This document shows, one piece after another, positions 37,667-45,900 of a stretch of 64,000 nt of DNA. Under the pieces are notes generated by a model that ran no database searches, was not told where the DNA came from, and was given only the letters and a program-made list of their open reading frames with translations. A program made the translations under genes and the position numbers. Origin of the DNA: Pseudomonadota bacterium (lineage in GTDB: Bacteria > Pseudomonadota > Gammaproteobacteria > Burkholderiales > Burkholderiaceae_C); contig JAJZVU010000019.1 in assembly GCA_021845505.1 (NCBI GenBank), positions 1 through 64,000 on the forward strand, read 5' to 3'. Each line of letters begins with the position of its first letter. Position 1 is the first letter of the stretch.

Positions 37667-38992
37667 TCAGGTCTGCGCCGGGTGGCGCGGCTCGCCGATC
37701 AGCTGCGTCCAGTCGCGCTGGCGCATGTTGCGGCGATTCCAGCGCATGACCAGCCACATCGTGGCGACGATGAAGACCCCGAACAGCATCATGGTGGCCG
37801 CCACCCCCAGGTTGGCGCCGACCAGCAGCGAGTACATGCCGAGCATGGCCAGCACGCTGAGGTTCTCGTTGAAGTTCTGCACCGCGATCGAGTGGCCCGC
37901 CGACAGCAGCACGTAGCCCCGGTGCTGCAGCAGGGCGTTCATCGGCACGACGAAATAGCCGGCCATGGCGCCGATGATCATCATGAACACGCTGGCCAGC
38001 AGCAGGTACAGCGGCAGCTGCAGGTGGCCGACGGCGATCGTCAGGTCGGGAACGACGCGGCGCGAGTACAGCGACACCAGCATGCACATCACCCCCATCG
38101 CCAGGCCCACCGGCAGCACGCGCAGGCTGTTCTTCAGCGGCACGCGCATGGCGGCCAGCATCGCCCCCAGCGCGACGCCGAAGGCCACCGTGGCCTGCAG
38201 CGCCGCCGCCTTGCTGAGGTCCAGTCCGAGCGCGGCCTCGGCCCATTTGATGACAATGAACTGCAGCGTCGCGCCCGCGCCCCAGAACAGCGTGGTCACG
38301 GCCATCGAGATCTGTCCCAGCTTGTCGCTCCACAGCACGCGCAGGCAGTGGCTGAACTCGACCAGCTGGCGCGCGGGGTGGAAGGTCTGGTGGGGATAGC
38401 GCGCGCCGGTGTCGGGAATGCGCAGGTTGCACAGCGCGGCCACGACATAGACCAGCGCGATCATCGCCAGCGCCGCGCCGGCGGCGCTGCGCACGTGCAG
38501 CGCGTGCAGCGCCGGCAACCCGAGCAGCCAAGCGGCGGCTCCGCGACTGACCAGGAAGCCGCCGAGCACCGTGCCCAGGATGATCGAGCCCACCGTCGTG
38601 CCCTCGATCCAGCCGTTGGCGGCGACCAGTTGCTGGGGCGGCAGCAGTTCGGTGAGGATGCCGTACTTGGCCGGGGAATACGCCGCTGCGCCGAGCCCGA
38701 CCACCGCGTAGGCCCACAGCGGATGGGTGCCGAACAGCATCAGCAGCAGCCCGGCGAGCTTGACCAGGTTGGTGATCAGCATCACCTGGCCCTTTTTCAG
38801 CGAGTCGGAGAAACCGCCGACGAAAGGCCCCAGCACCACGTACGAAGCGGTGAAGAAGAACTTCAGCAGCGGGGTCATCCACCCCGGGGCCTCCGACTGG
38901 ACCAGCAGCGCGATGGCGGCGATCAGCAGCGCATTGTCGGCCAGCGACGAACAGAACTGCGCGGCCATGATCCAGTAAAAGCCTTTTTTCAT
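37667..38992 (-). CDS. lplT: Lysophospholipid transporter LplT
   Basis: LplT flips lysophospholipids across the inner membrane so they can be reacylated. The 441 residues form an MFS-type 12-segment protein. The opening MKKGFYWIMAAQFCSSLADN is typical of the family, as are VVLGPFVGGFSDSLKKGQVM in loop 2-3 and AAYSPAKYGILTELLPP. ATG 38992 was chosen for this reason over a start 12 codons upstream. The acyltransferase partner (Aas in E. coli) is not adjacent. It is divergent from alr, the standard Burkholderiales arrangement, and heads an operon with tlpA- and eamA-like genes. Confidence 0.9.
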   Translation of the reverse strand: MKKGFYWIMAAQFCSSLADNALLIAAIALLVQSEAPGWMTPLLKFFFTASYVVLGPFVGGFSDSLKKGQVMLITNLVKLAGLLLMLFGTHPLWAYAVVGLGAAAYSPAKYGILTELLPPQQLVAANGWIEGTTVGSIILGTVLGGFLVSRGAAAWLLGLPALHALHVRSAAGAALAMIALVYVVAALCNLRIPDTGARYPHQTFHPARQLVEFSHCLRVLWSDKLGQISMAVTTLFWGAGATLQFIVIKWAEAALGLDLSKAAALQATVAFGVALGAMLAAMRVPLKNSLRVLPVGLAMGVMCMLVSLYSRRVVPDLTIAVGHLQLPLYLLLASVFMMIIGAMAGYFVVPMNALLQHRGYVLLSAGHSIAVQNFNENLSVLAMLGMYSLLVGANLGVAATMMLFGVFIVATMWLVMRWNRRNMRQRDWTQLIGEPRHPAQT

Positions 38993-39051
38993 TCCACCCT
39001 GGGTCGAGCGGCTGCGCCGCGTGGTCACGCAGTCCTGCGCGAAAGCGAAAC

Positions 39052-39057
39052 GTTATA
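39052..39057 (-). promoter_or_regulatory. Candidate -10 box for lplT-tlpA-eamA
   Basis: TATAAC on the minus strand, 60 bases before the lplT ATG. Its -35 zone at normal spacing falls inside the palindrome at 39061-39084. Confidence 0.4.
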
Positions 39058-39060
39058 GCA

Positions 39061-39084
39061 CAGCCCCTGGCGCGCCAGGGGCTG
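39061..39084. promoter_or_regulatory. 24-bp perfect palindrome in the alr/lplT divergent promoter, candidate operator
   Basis: The half-site CAGCCCCTGGCG is followed immediately by its exact reverse complement. The centre (39072/39073) lies in the -35 zones of both predicted divergent promoters (lplT -10 at 39052-39057, alr -10 at 39094-39099). A bound dimeric regulator would touch both. It could also fold as RNA on neither promoter's own transcript, since it is upstream of both starts, so a DNA-level role is favoured. Confidence 0.55.
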
Positions 39085-39093
39085 CGCAGGCAC

Positions 39094-39099
39094 TACACT
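39094..39099 (+). promoter_or_regulatory. Candidate -10 box for alr-radA
   Basis: TACACT, only 10 bases before the alr ATG. If used, the transcript would start within a few bases of the AUG and be nearly leaderless. Confidence 0.35.
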
Positions 39100-39109
39100 G
39101 GCGAGTGTC

Positions 39110-40237
39110 ATGCCCCGCCCGATCCAGGCCACGATCCACCCGCAGGCGCTGCGCCACAACCTGGCGCGCGCGCGCAGCGCCGCCGGGCAGGCGCGGGTGT
39201 GGGCGGTGGTCAAGGCCAATGCCTACGGCCACGGAATCCAGCGCGCGTTCCCGGCGCTGCGCGAAGCCGACGGTTTCGCGCTGCTCGACCTGGCCGAGGC
39301 CGAGGCGCTGCGCGCCCTCGGCTGGGGCGGCCCGATCCTGCTGCTCGAAGGCTGCTTCGGGCTCGACGACCTGGCGACCTGCGAGCGGCTGAACCTGTGG
39401 CATGTGGTGCACGACCCGGCGCAGATCCACTGGCTGTCGCTGCGTCGCAAGGCGCGCGCGCACCGGGTGTTCCTCAAGCTCAACAGCGGCATGAACCGCC
39501 TGGGCTTCAGCCCGCAGCAATACCGCTCGGCGTGGCAGCACCTGCAGCGCCTGCCGGCGGTCGGCGGGGTGTCGCACATGACCCACTTCGCCACCGCCGA
39601 CGGCCCGCAGGGAATCGACGACGCGCTCGATCGTTTCGCCGCCAGCGTCGACGGCCTGCCCGGCGAACGCAGCCTGTGCAATTCGGCCGCGCTGCTGCGC
39701 TACGGCAGCGACGCGCCGTCGCCGCGCGCCGACGCCAGCACGCTGCTCGGCGACTGGGTGCGGCCGGGCATCGCGTTGTACGGGGGTTCGCCCACCGGGC
39801 TGGCGGCCGACGCGCAAGCCTGGCGGCTGCAGCCGGGGATGACCCTGCTGACGCGGATCATCGGCGTGCAGAACGTCGAGGCCGGCGCCGCGGTGGGCTA
39901 CGGCGCGGGCTTTCGCGCCGAGCGGGCGATGCGCGTCGGCGTGGCCGCGGTCGGCTACGCCGACGGCTACCCGCGGCACGCCCCCAGCGGAACGCCGATC
40001 GTCGTCGACGGCATCCGCACCCGCATCGTCGGCCGCGTGTCGATGGACATGGTGACGGTCGACCTGGAACCCGTGCGCGCCGCCGGGCGCGCCGCCGAGG
40101 TCGGCAGCCCGGTGCTGTGCTGGGGACGCCACATGCAGGCCGAACTGGCCATCGACGAGGTGGCGCAGGCCTGCGGCACCATCGGCTATGAACTGATGTG
40201 CGCGCTGGCGCCCCGAGTGCCGGTGCAGGTCGACTGA
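39110..40237 (+). CDS. alr: Alanine racemase
   Basis: Alr makes D-alanine for peptidoglycan. The 375 residues are a PLP-dependent fold III enzyme: Lys35 in WAVVKANAYGHG binds PLP, and the second catalytic base is the Tyr in AVGYGAGFRAER near residue 265. The substrate-loop Met lies in GRVSMDMVTVDL. The length is normal. It overlaps radA by one base (TGATG), so the two are coupled. It lacks a good Shine-Dalgarno, and the only promoter-like box lies 10 bases upstream, raising the possibility of a leaderless message. Confidence 0.95.
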   Translation: MPRPIQATIHPQALRHNLARARSAAGQARVWAVVKANAYGHGIQRAFPALREADGFALLDLAEAEALRALGWGGPILLLEGCFGLDDLATCERLNLWHVVHDPAQIHWLSLRRKARAHRVFLKLNSGMNRLGFSPQQYRSAWQHLQRLPAVGGVSHMTHFATADGPQGIDDALDRFAASVDGLPGERSLCNSAALLRYGSDAPSPRADASTLLGDWVRPGIALYGGSPTGLAADAQAWRLQPGMTLLTRIIGVQNVEAGAAVGYGAGFRAERAMRVGVAAVGYADGYPRHAPSGTPIVVDGIRTRIVGRVSMDMVTVDLEPVRAAGRAAEVGSPVLCWGRHMQAELAIDEVAQACGTIGYELMCALAPRVPVQVD

Positions 40238-41643
40238 TGGCCCGCGCGAGCGGCGCCTACGTCTGCAGCGACTGCGGCGGGCAGTCGGCGCAATGGCTCG
40301 GGCGCTGCCCCCATTGCGGCTCCTGGAACACCCTGGTGGAAACGCGCGCGGCGGCGCCGGCGCGGCGCGGCGGCGCGCTGGGCCGACCCGCGCGCGAGGC
40401 AGCCGCGCTGGCGCCCGCGTCGACGGTGCAGGACCTGGCCGGCATCGAGCCTGCGCTGCAGCAGCACATGCCCAGCGGAATCGGCGAACTCGACCGCGCG
40501 CTGGGCGGCGGGCTGGTCGCCGGCAGCGTGGTGCTGCTCGGAGGCGACCCGGGAATCGGCAAGTCCACGCTGCTGCTGCAGGTGCTGGGTTCGCTGGCCG
40601 GGACCACGCGGGTGCTGTACGTCAGCGGCGAGGAATCGGCGGCCCAGGTGGGGCTGCGCGCGCAGCGCCTGGGACTGCAGCAGTCGGCGGTGCGGCTGAT
40701 GGCCGAGATCCAGCTCGAGCGCATCGGCGAGGCGCTGGCCGCCGAGCGCCCGGCGGTGTGCGTGATCGACTCCATCCAGACGGTCTACACCGAGGAGCTG
40801 TCCTCGGCGCCCGGCTCGGTGGCGCAGGTGCGCGAGTGCGCGGCCCAGCTGACCCGCCACGCCAAGTCGGCCGGCACCTGCGTCGTGCTGGTCGGCCACG
40901 TCACCAAGGAGGGCGCGCTGGCGGGACCGCGGGTGCTCGAGCACATGGTGGACACCGTGCTGTACTTCGAGGGCGACACCCACAGCAATTACCGGCTGAT
41001 CCGAGCCATCAAGAACCGCTTCGGCGGCGTCGGCGAGCTCGGGGTGTTCGCGATGACCGAGCGCGGCCTCAAGGGGGTGGCCAACCCCTCGGCGATCTTC
41101 CTCTCCCACCATGGCGCGCCGGTCCCGGGTTCGTGCGTGCTGGCCACGCTGGAGGGCAGCCGCCCGCTGCTGGTGGAAATCCAGGCGCTGGCCGACGGCG
41201 CCGCTGCGCCGAGCCCGCGCCGGCTGAGCGTCGGGCTGGACCCGGCGCGGCTGGCCATGCTGCTGGCCGTGCTGCACCGCCATGCCGGCGTGTCCTGCGC
41301 CGACCAGGACGTGTTCGTGAATGCGGTCGGCGGAGTGCGCGTGGGCGAGCCGGCGGCCGACCTGGCCGTGCTGCTGGCCATCCAGTCCTCGCTGCGCAAC
41401 CGCGCGCTGCCGCGCGGCCTCGTGGCCTTCGGCGAGGTCGGCCTGGCCGGCGAGATCCGCCCGGCACCGCGCGGCCAGGAGCGCCTGCGCGAGGCGGCCA
41501 AGCTGGGCTTCTCGGCGGCGATCATCCCGGCGGCCAACGCACCGCGCGGCAAGCCGCAGCAGCTCGACGGCATGCAGCTGCATCCGGTGCAGCGCATCGA
41601 GGAAGCGCTGGAACTGCTGCGCTCGCTGCCCGACGGCGGGTGA
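40237..41643 (+). CDS. radA: DNA repair protein RadA
   Basis: RadA drives branch migration in recombination. The 468 residues show the N-terminal zinc finger (Cys10, 13, 24, 27 in YVCSDCGG and GRCPHCGSW). The Walker A motif is GGDPGIGKST at about 102-111. The RadA-specific KNRFG motif is IKNRFGGVGELGVF near residue 257. A C-terminal Lon-like domain contains LPRGLVAFGEVGLAGEIRP. The ATG overlaps the last base of the alr stop. A 12-bp GC palindrome at 41647-41658 lies in the 19-base gap to the convergent ABC transporter gene. Confidence 0.96.
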   Translation: MARASGAYVCSDCGGQSAQWLGRCPHCGSWNTLVETRAAAPARRGGALGRPAREAAALAPASTVQDLAGIEPALQQHMPSGIGELDRALGGGLVAGSVVLLGGDPGIGKSTLLLQVLGSLAGTTRVLYVSGEESAAQVGLRAQRLGLQQSAVRLMAEIQLERIGEALAAERPAVCVIDSIQTVYTEELSSAPGSVAQVRECAAQLTRHAKSAGTCVVLVGHVTKEGALAGPRVLEHMVDTVLYFEGDTHSNYRLIRAIKNRFGGVGELGVFAMTERGLKGVANPSAIFLSHHGAPVPGSCVLATLEGSRPLLVEIQALADGAAAPSPRRLSVGLDPARLAMLLAVLHRHAGVSCADQDVFVNAVGGVRVGEPAADLAVLLAIQSSLRNRALPRGLVAFGEVGLAGEIRPAPRGQERLREAAKLGFSAAIIPAANAPRGKPQQLDGMQLHPVQRIEEALELLRSLPDGG

Positions 41644-41662
41644 GCGGCGCGGCCGCGCGGGC

Positions 41663-43453
41663 TCACTCGACGCCGGCCAGCTGCTGCTCGACGTCCTGCA
41701 GCCACTGCGCCGGGCTGTGCACCCGCAGACGCGCCGGCTCGCCGTCGGCGCCGGCGCGCAATTCGAACACCTGGCTGTGGAAGGCTGCGACCCCGCTGCG
41801 ATGGGCGACGCTGACCAGGGTGGTGCGCGGCAGCTCGGAGAGCAGCAGGCGGTACATCTGCGCCTCCAGCGCCGAATCGAGCGCGCTGGTCGCCTCGTCG
41901 AGGAACAGCCAGTCGGGCTGCGCCAGCAGCGCGCGGGCGATGGCCAGCCGCTGCTGCTCGCCCGGCGACAGCCGCTGCATCCAGCCGTCGTCCAGATCGA
42001 GCAGCGCCACCAGCTGCGGCAGCTGCGCCAGCTCCAGCACCCGGCGCAGCCGGGCATCGTCGAAGGCTTCGGCCGGCATCGGGTAGCTCAGCGCTTCGCG
42101 CAGCGTTCCCATCGGCAGGTAGGGCTTTTGCGGCAGGAACAGGGTCCGTCCGCCGGGCAGGTGGTAGCGCCGGCCCTGGGCGTAGGGCCAGATTCCGGCC
42201 AGCCAGCGCATCAGGGTGCTCTTGCCCAGCCCGGAGGAGCCGACGATCAGCGTGTGCTGGCCGGCCTCGATGCGCTCGTCGGCGGTCTGCAGCAGCGGGC
42301 GTCCGTCGGGGGCGTCGATGCGCAGGTCGCCCAGCGCCACCGCGTCTCCGGGCGGCGCCGCCTGCACCGCGACGGCCGGCGCGGCGCCCTGCGCCTTCAC
42401 GGACTTCACCGAATCGAGGAAGGTGGCCAGACGCTGCAGCGTGGCCAGCCAGCCGACGATGTCGCCATACGCCGAGATGAACCAGGACAGCGAGCCCTGC
42501 ACCTGGCCGAAGGCGTTGGTGGTCTGGGTCAGCCCGCCGAGCTGGATCTGCCCGGCGAAGTAGCGCGGTGCGGCGACCAGGATGGGGAAGATGATCGCCA
42601 GCTGGGCGTAGAAGGAGCTGTACCAGGTGAACAGCTTCTGGCGCTTCATGATGCCCCACCAGTTGTCCCACACCCGCGAGAAGCGCTGGCGGTGCGCCTC
42701 GATCTCCCGCGCCTCGCCGCGGTACAGCGCGATGCCCTCGTTGTGCTCGCGGGTGCGCGCCAGGCCGAAGCGGAAATCCGCCTCGTAGCGCTGCTGGTCG
42801 AAGTTCAGGCGGATCAGCGGCCGCCCGACGCGATGCGCCAGGTAGCTTCCGACCCCCGAATACAGCAGCGCGGCCCAGACCATGTAGCCAGGAATGTGCA
42901 GTCCCCACAGCGTGAAGGCCCCCGACAGCTGCCACAGCACGAACAGGAAGGACACCAGCGTGACCACCGAGGACACCAGGCCGAAGAACAGGTTCAGCGT
43001 GGTGTTGACCAGCGCGCGGATGTCGTCGGCGATCCGCTGGTCGGGGTTGTCCTCCTGGCCGCGGCGCAAGGCCATGCGGTAATGGGTGCCGCCGCCCAGC
43101 CAGTCGCGCAGGAACACCTCGGTGACCCAGCGCCGCCAGCGGATCTCCAGCATCTGCTGCAGGTACTGGGAATACACGGCCAGCACGATATAGGCGAAGG
43201 CCAGCATCGTGAACACCAGCAGCAGGTGCTTGAAGCGCGGGTAGGCGTGCGCCTGCAGGGCGTTGAAAAAGTCGCGGTTCCAGAAGTTCAGCCGGACGTT
43301 GATCCAGATCAGCGCCAGGTTCATCCCCAGCACGCTGAGCAAGAGCAGCCAGCCCATGCGCTTGTCGTCCGACACCCAGTAGGGCCTGGCGATTTCCAGG
43401 AACTGGCGCATCGAGAAGCGGTAGGGCCGGCTGGCGGGAGTGGGGCTGGACAT
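41663..43453 (-). CDS. SbmA/BacA-like ABC transporter (fused permease-ATPase)
   Basis: This 596-residue inner-membrane half-transporter has a SbmA/BacA-type membrane domain (about residues 1-370). Its markers are SVLGMNLALIWINVRLNFWNRDFF, then QMLEIRWRRWVTEVFLRDWL and NPDQRIADDIRALV. A fused ATPase follows: Walker A GSSGLGKST, signature LSPGEQQRLAIARAL and Walker B WLFLDEATSALD. The fused form resembles E. coli YddA and mycobacterial Rv1819c, the latter an importer of cobalamin and hydrophilic compounds. A homodimer is expected. The signature begins LSPGE rather than LSGGQ, normal for this group. Start ATG 43453; a longer frame adds only leader residues. Confidence 0.88.
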   Translation of the reverse strand: MSSPTPASRPYRFSMRQFLEIARPYWVSDDKRMGWLLLLSVLGMNLALIWINVRLNFWNRDFFNALQAHAYPRFKHLLLVFTMLAFAYIVLAVYSQYLQQMLEIRWRRWVTEVFLRDWLGGGTHYRMALRRGQEDNPDQRIADDIRALVNTTLNLFFGLVSSVVTLVSFLFVLWQLSGAFTLWGLHIPGYMVWAALLYSGVGSYLAHRVGRPLIRLNFDQQRYEADFRFGLARTREHNEGIALYRGEAREIEAHRQRFSRVWDNWWGIMKRQKLFTWYSSFYAQLAIIFPILVAAPRYFAGQIQLGGLTQTTNAFGQVQGSLSWFISAYGDIVGWLATLQRLATFLDSVKSVKAQGAAPAVAVQAAPPGDAVALGDLRIDAPDGRPLLQTADERIEAGQHTLIVGSSGLGKSTLMRWLAGIWPYAQGRRYHLPGGRTLFLPQKPYLPMGTLREALSYPMPAEAFDDARLRRVLELAQLPQLVALLDLDDGWMQRLSPGEQQRLAIARALLAQPDWLFLDEATSALDSALEAQMYRLLLSELPRTTLVSVAHRSGVAAFHSQVFELRAGADGEPARLRVHSPAQWLQDVEQQLAGVE

Positions 43454-43504
43454 GACTCGAACGGGGGGAAATGCGCCCGGCACGCGCTGCCGCGGCAAGC
43501 CGCC

Positions 43505-43510
43505 ATTGTG
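43505..43510 (-). promoter_or_regulatory. Candidate -10 box for the SbmA/BacA-like transporter
   Basis: CACAAT on the minus strand, 52 bases before ATG 43453, in the divergent gap with ilvE. Confidence 0.35.
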
Positions 43511-43550
43511 CCCGCAACCGACGGTGCTGGGCGCGACTCGCCGCGCTCCT

Positions 43551-43556
43551 TAAAAT
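43551..43556 (+). promoter_or_regulatory. Candidate -10 box for ilvE
   Basis: TAAAAT, 34 bases before the ilvE ATG; a CTGGAG ribosome-binding site follows before the start. Confidence 0.4.
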
Positions 43557-43589
43557 GCAGCCTTTGCTACCCGAATCCTGGAGACCTTC

Positions 43590-44531
43590 ATGGCCTTGCC
43601 GACTCCCGCGTCCATGTCCGACCGCGACGGGAAAATCTGGATGGACGGCCAGCTCGTCGAATGGCGTGACGCCAAGATCCACGTGCTGACCCATACCCTG
43701 CATTACGGCTGCGGCGCCTTCGAAGGCGTCCGGGCCTACGAGACCGGCCAGGGCACGGCGATCTTCCGGCTGCAGGACCACACGCGCAGGCTGTACGACA
43801 GCGCGAAGATCCTGCGCATGGAGATCCCCTTCAGCTTCGAGCAGGCGATGCAGGCCCAGATCGAGGTCGTGCGGACCAACGGCTTCGCCTCCTGCTACAT
43901 CCGTCCGCTGGTGTGGATCGGCGACCGCCGGCTCGGCGTCTCGCCGCGCGGCAACACCATCCACCTGATGGTCGCCGCCTGGCCCTGGGGCGCGTACCTG
44001 GGCGAGGAAGGCCTGGCCAAGGGCATCCGGGTGAAGACCAGCAGCTACACGCGGCACCACGTGAACATCACCATGTGCAACGCGAAGACGGTCAGCAACT
44101 ACACCAACAGCATCCTCGCCAACCTGGAGGTCACCGCCGACGGCTACGACGAGGCGCTGCTGCTCGACCCGCAGGGCTTTGTCAGCGAAGGCGCCGGGGA
44201 GAACATCTTCGTCGTGCGCGACGGCGTGATCTACACCCCCGATGCGTCTTCCGGCGCGCTCAACGGAATCACCCGCCGCACGGTGTTCGCGATCTGCGAG
44301 GACCTGGGGCTGCAGGTGGTGTCCAAGCGCATCCCGCGCGACGAGATCTACATTTCCGACGAGGCCTTCTTCAGCGGCACCGCGGCCGAGATCACGCCGA
44401 TCCGCGAACTCGACGGCGTGAGCATCGGTGCAGGCCGCCGCGGCCCGGTCACCGAGCGCATCCAGCAGGCCTTTTTCGACATCGTCGGCGGCCGCAACCC
44501 CAAGTATGCCGACTGGCTGACCCGCGTCTGA
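43590..44531 (+). CDS. ilvE: Branched-chain amino acid aminotransferase
   Basis: IlvE transfers amino groups between glutamate and the keto acids of leucine, isoleucine and valine. The 313 residues are a fold IV PLP enzyme: GKIWMDGQLVEWRDAKIHVLTH opens it, and HYGCGAFEGVRAYE carries the substrate Tyr/Arg region. The PLP lysine is in MCNAKTVSNYTNSILAN, and the phosphate-binding stretch FVSEGAGENIFVV follows. D-amino-acid transaminase is the main look-alike, but the FEGVRAYE block and length fit IlvE. It is followed by a zinc-finger gene and waaF in one direction. Confidence 0.95.
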   Translation: MALPTPASMSDRDGKIWMDGQLVEWRDAKIHVLTHTLHYGCGAFEGVRAYETGQGTAIFRLQDHTRRLYDSAKILRMEIPFSFEQAMQAQIEVVRTNGFASCYIRPLVWIGDRRLGVSPRGNTIHLMVAAWPWGAYLGEEGLAKGIRVKTSSYTRHHVNITMCNAKTVSNYTNSILANLEVTADGYDEALLLDPQGFVSEGAGENIFVVRDGVIYTPDASSGALNGITRRTVFAICEDLGLQVVSKRIPRDEIYISDEAFFSGTAAEITPIRELDGVSIGAGRRGPVTERIQQAFFDIVGGRNPKYADWLTRV

Positions 44532-44565
44532 ACCCCGCCCTGGCGGTTTGCCCGAGAGTCCCGAT

Positions 44566-44766
44566 ATGAGCGCCATTCCCAAGCCCGAGATGCCGGTGGT
44601 CGAACTCAAGGCCGCCGACCTGCCCGCCTTCTGCCCCAACCCGGCGATGCCGGTGTGGAGCGCCCACCCGCGCGTGTTCCTCGACATCCGCCACGGCGAG
44701 GCGGCATGCCCGTACTGCGGCACCCGCTACCGCCTGGCCGAGGGCGAGGTCGCGCACGGTCATTGA
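44566..44766 (+). CDS. CHCC-type zinc-finger protein
   Basis: This 66-residue protein has the zf-CHCC arrangement: Cys in AFCPNPAMPVWSAHP with its His, then CPYC near the C-terminus (EAACPYCGTRYRL). The fold resembles the zinc-binding tail of complex I subunit NDUFS6. Function in bacteria is not known; the gene is regularly placed between ilvE and waaF in Burkholderiales. ATG 44566 fits the conserved start MSAIPKPEMPVVEL. The TGA stop overlaps the TTG start of waaF by four bases (TTGA), implying translational coupling. Confidence 0.88.
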   Translation: MSAIPKPEMPVVELKAADLPAFCPNPAMPVWSAHPRVFLDIRHGEAACPYCGTRYRLAEGEVAHGH

Positions 44767-45863
44767 AGGCCGCGCAATCGCCGGCGTCGCGGCAGCGCAG
44801 CCTGCTGGTCGCGCCGCAGTGGATCGGCGACGCCGTGATGGCGCAGCCGCTGGTCGCGATGCTCGCGGCGCGCGGCGAGCGCCTGAGCGCCATCGCGCTG
44901 CCGGCGGTGGCGCCGGTGCTGCGCGCGATGCCCGGGATCGACGAGGTGATCGAGGCGCCTTTCGCGCATCGCCGGCTGGACCTCGGGGCGCGGCTGCGGC
45001 TGGCCGCGCAGTTGCGTGGGCGTGGCTTCGACCGCGCCTACGTGCTGGGCAACAACCTGAAGTCGCGCCTGGTGCCCTGGCTGGCGGGCATCGGCGTGCG
45101 CATCGGCTGGCGCGGCGAGGCCGCGGGCTGGCTGCTCAGCCACTGCCTGCGCGAGGACTCGCCCGGCAGGCGCCCGGACATGCGGCTGCACTACGCCCGG
45201 CTCGCCGGCGACGTGCCCGGGCGCGGCCTGGCGACGCCGCCGCTCGAGCATGCGCCGCTGCTCGCGCGGGATGTGCCGCAGCCGCTGCTGCGACTGCCGC
45301 AGCCCGAGGCCGCGCGCACCGCGGCGCAGTTCGGGCTGCGCCCGCCCTACGTCGTGTTGTGCCCGGGTGCCGAGTACGGGCCGGCCAAGCAATGGCCGGC
45401 GGCGCACCACGCGGCGCTGGCCGCGCTGGCGCGGCAGGCGGGGCTGCAGGTGGTGCTGGTCGGCAGCGCGCGCGAGCGCCCGGTGGCCGCCGCAATCGTC
45501 GGGCAGGTCGCCGGCGACCCTCGCGGACTGGTGGACCTGTGCGGCGCAACCACGCTGCTGCAGGCCATGCAGGTGCTGGCAGCGGCCGACGGGGTGGTCA
45601 GCAACGACTCGGGGCTGATGCACATCGCGGCCGCCCTCGGCCGCCCGACGCTGGGGCTGTACGGATCGACCGATCCACGCCACACGCCGCCGGCGGCACG
45701 CCGCAGCGCCGCGCTGTGGCTGCGGTTGCCTTGCAGCCCCTGCTTCCGGCGCGAATGCCCGCTGGGCCACCTGAACTGCCTGCGCGCGCTCGACCCGCAA
45801 TGGGCGTGGGCCGAGCTGCGGCGCCTGATGGAAGACTCCGGGCGCAGCACGCCGGCGCGCTGA
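44763..45863 (+). CDS. waaF: Lipopolysaccharide heptosyltransferase II
   Basis: WaaF adds the second heptose to the LPS inner core at the cytoplasmic face. The 366 residues are a GT-B glycosyltransferase of family 9. The acceptor side starts LLVAPQWIGDAVMAQPLVAML with the catalytic Asp in WIGD. The ADP-heptose side has VLCPGAEYGPAKQWP and SNDSGLMHIAAALGRPTLGLYG, and CSPCFRRECPLGHLNCL is typical of the C-terminus. The start is TTG 44763, overlapping the zinc-finger stop; the next ATG would delete the catalytic loop. A 9-bp stem hairpin directly follows the stop. Confidence 0.92.
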   Translation: MKAAQSPASRQRSLLVAPQWIGDAVMAQPLVAMLAARGERLSAIALPAVAPVLRAMPGIDEVIEAPFAHRRLDLGARLRLAAQLRGRGFDRAYVLGNNLKSRLVPWLAGIGVRIGWRGEAAGWLLSHCLREDSPGRRPDMRLHYARLAGDVPGRGLATPPLEHAPLLARDVPQPLLRLPQPEAARTAAQFGLRPPYVVLCPGAEYGPAKQWPAAHHAALAALARQAGLQVVLVGSARERPVAAAIVGQVAGDPRGLVDLCGATTLLQAMQVLAAADGVVSNDSGLMHIAAALGRPTLGLYGSTDPRHTPPAARRSAALWLRLPCSPCFRRECPLGHLNCLRALDPQWAWAELRRLMEDSGRSTPAR

Positions 45864-45890
45864 CGGGCACGCACGCCTGCGGCGTGCCCG
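45864..45890. terminator. Terminator-like hairpin between waaF and rhlE
   Basis: CGGGCACGC (45864-45872) and GCGTGCCCG (45882-45890) form a perfect 9-bp stem with a 9-base loop, starting at the base after the waaF stop and ending 10 bases from the rhlE stop. Its position between convergent genes fits a bidirectional terminator; no T-run. Confidence 0.5.
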
Positions 45891-45900
45891 CAGCCCGGCT

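Noticed and set aside
40989-44723. Minus-strand open frame of 1244 codons
   Set aside because: It runs through radA, the ABC transporter and ilvE in wrong frames. Real genes with full motifs occupy the region.
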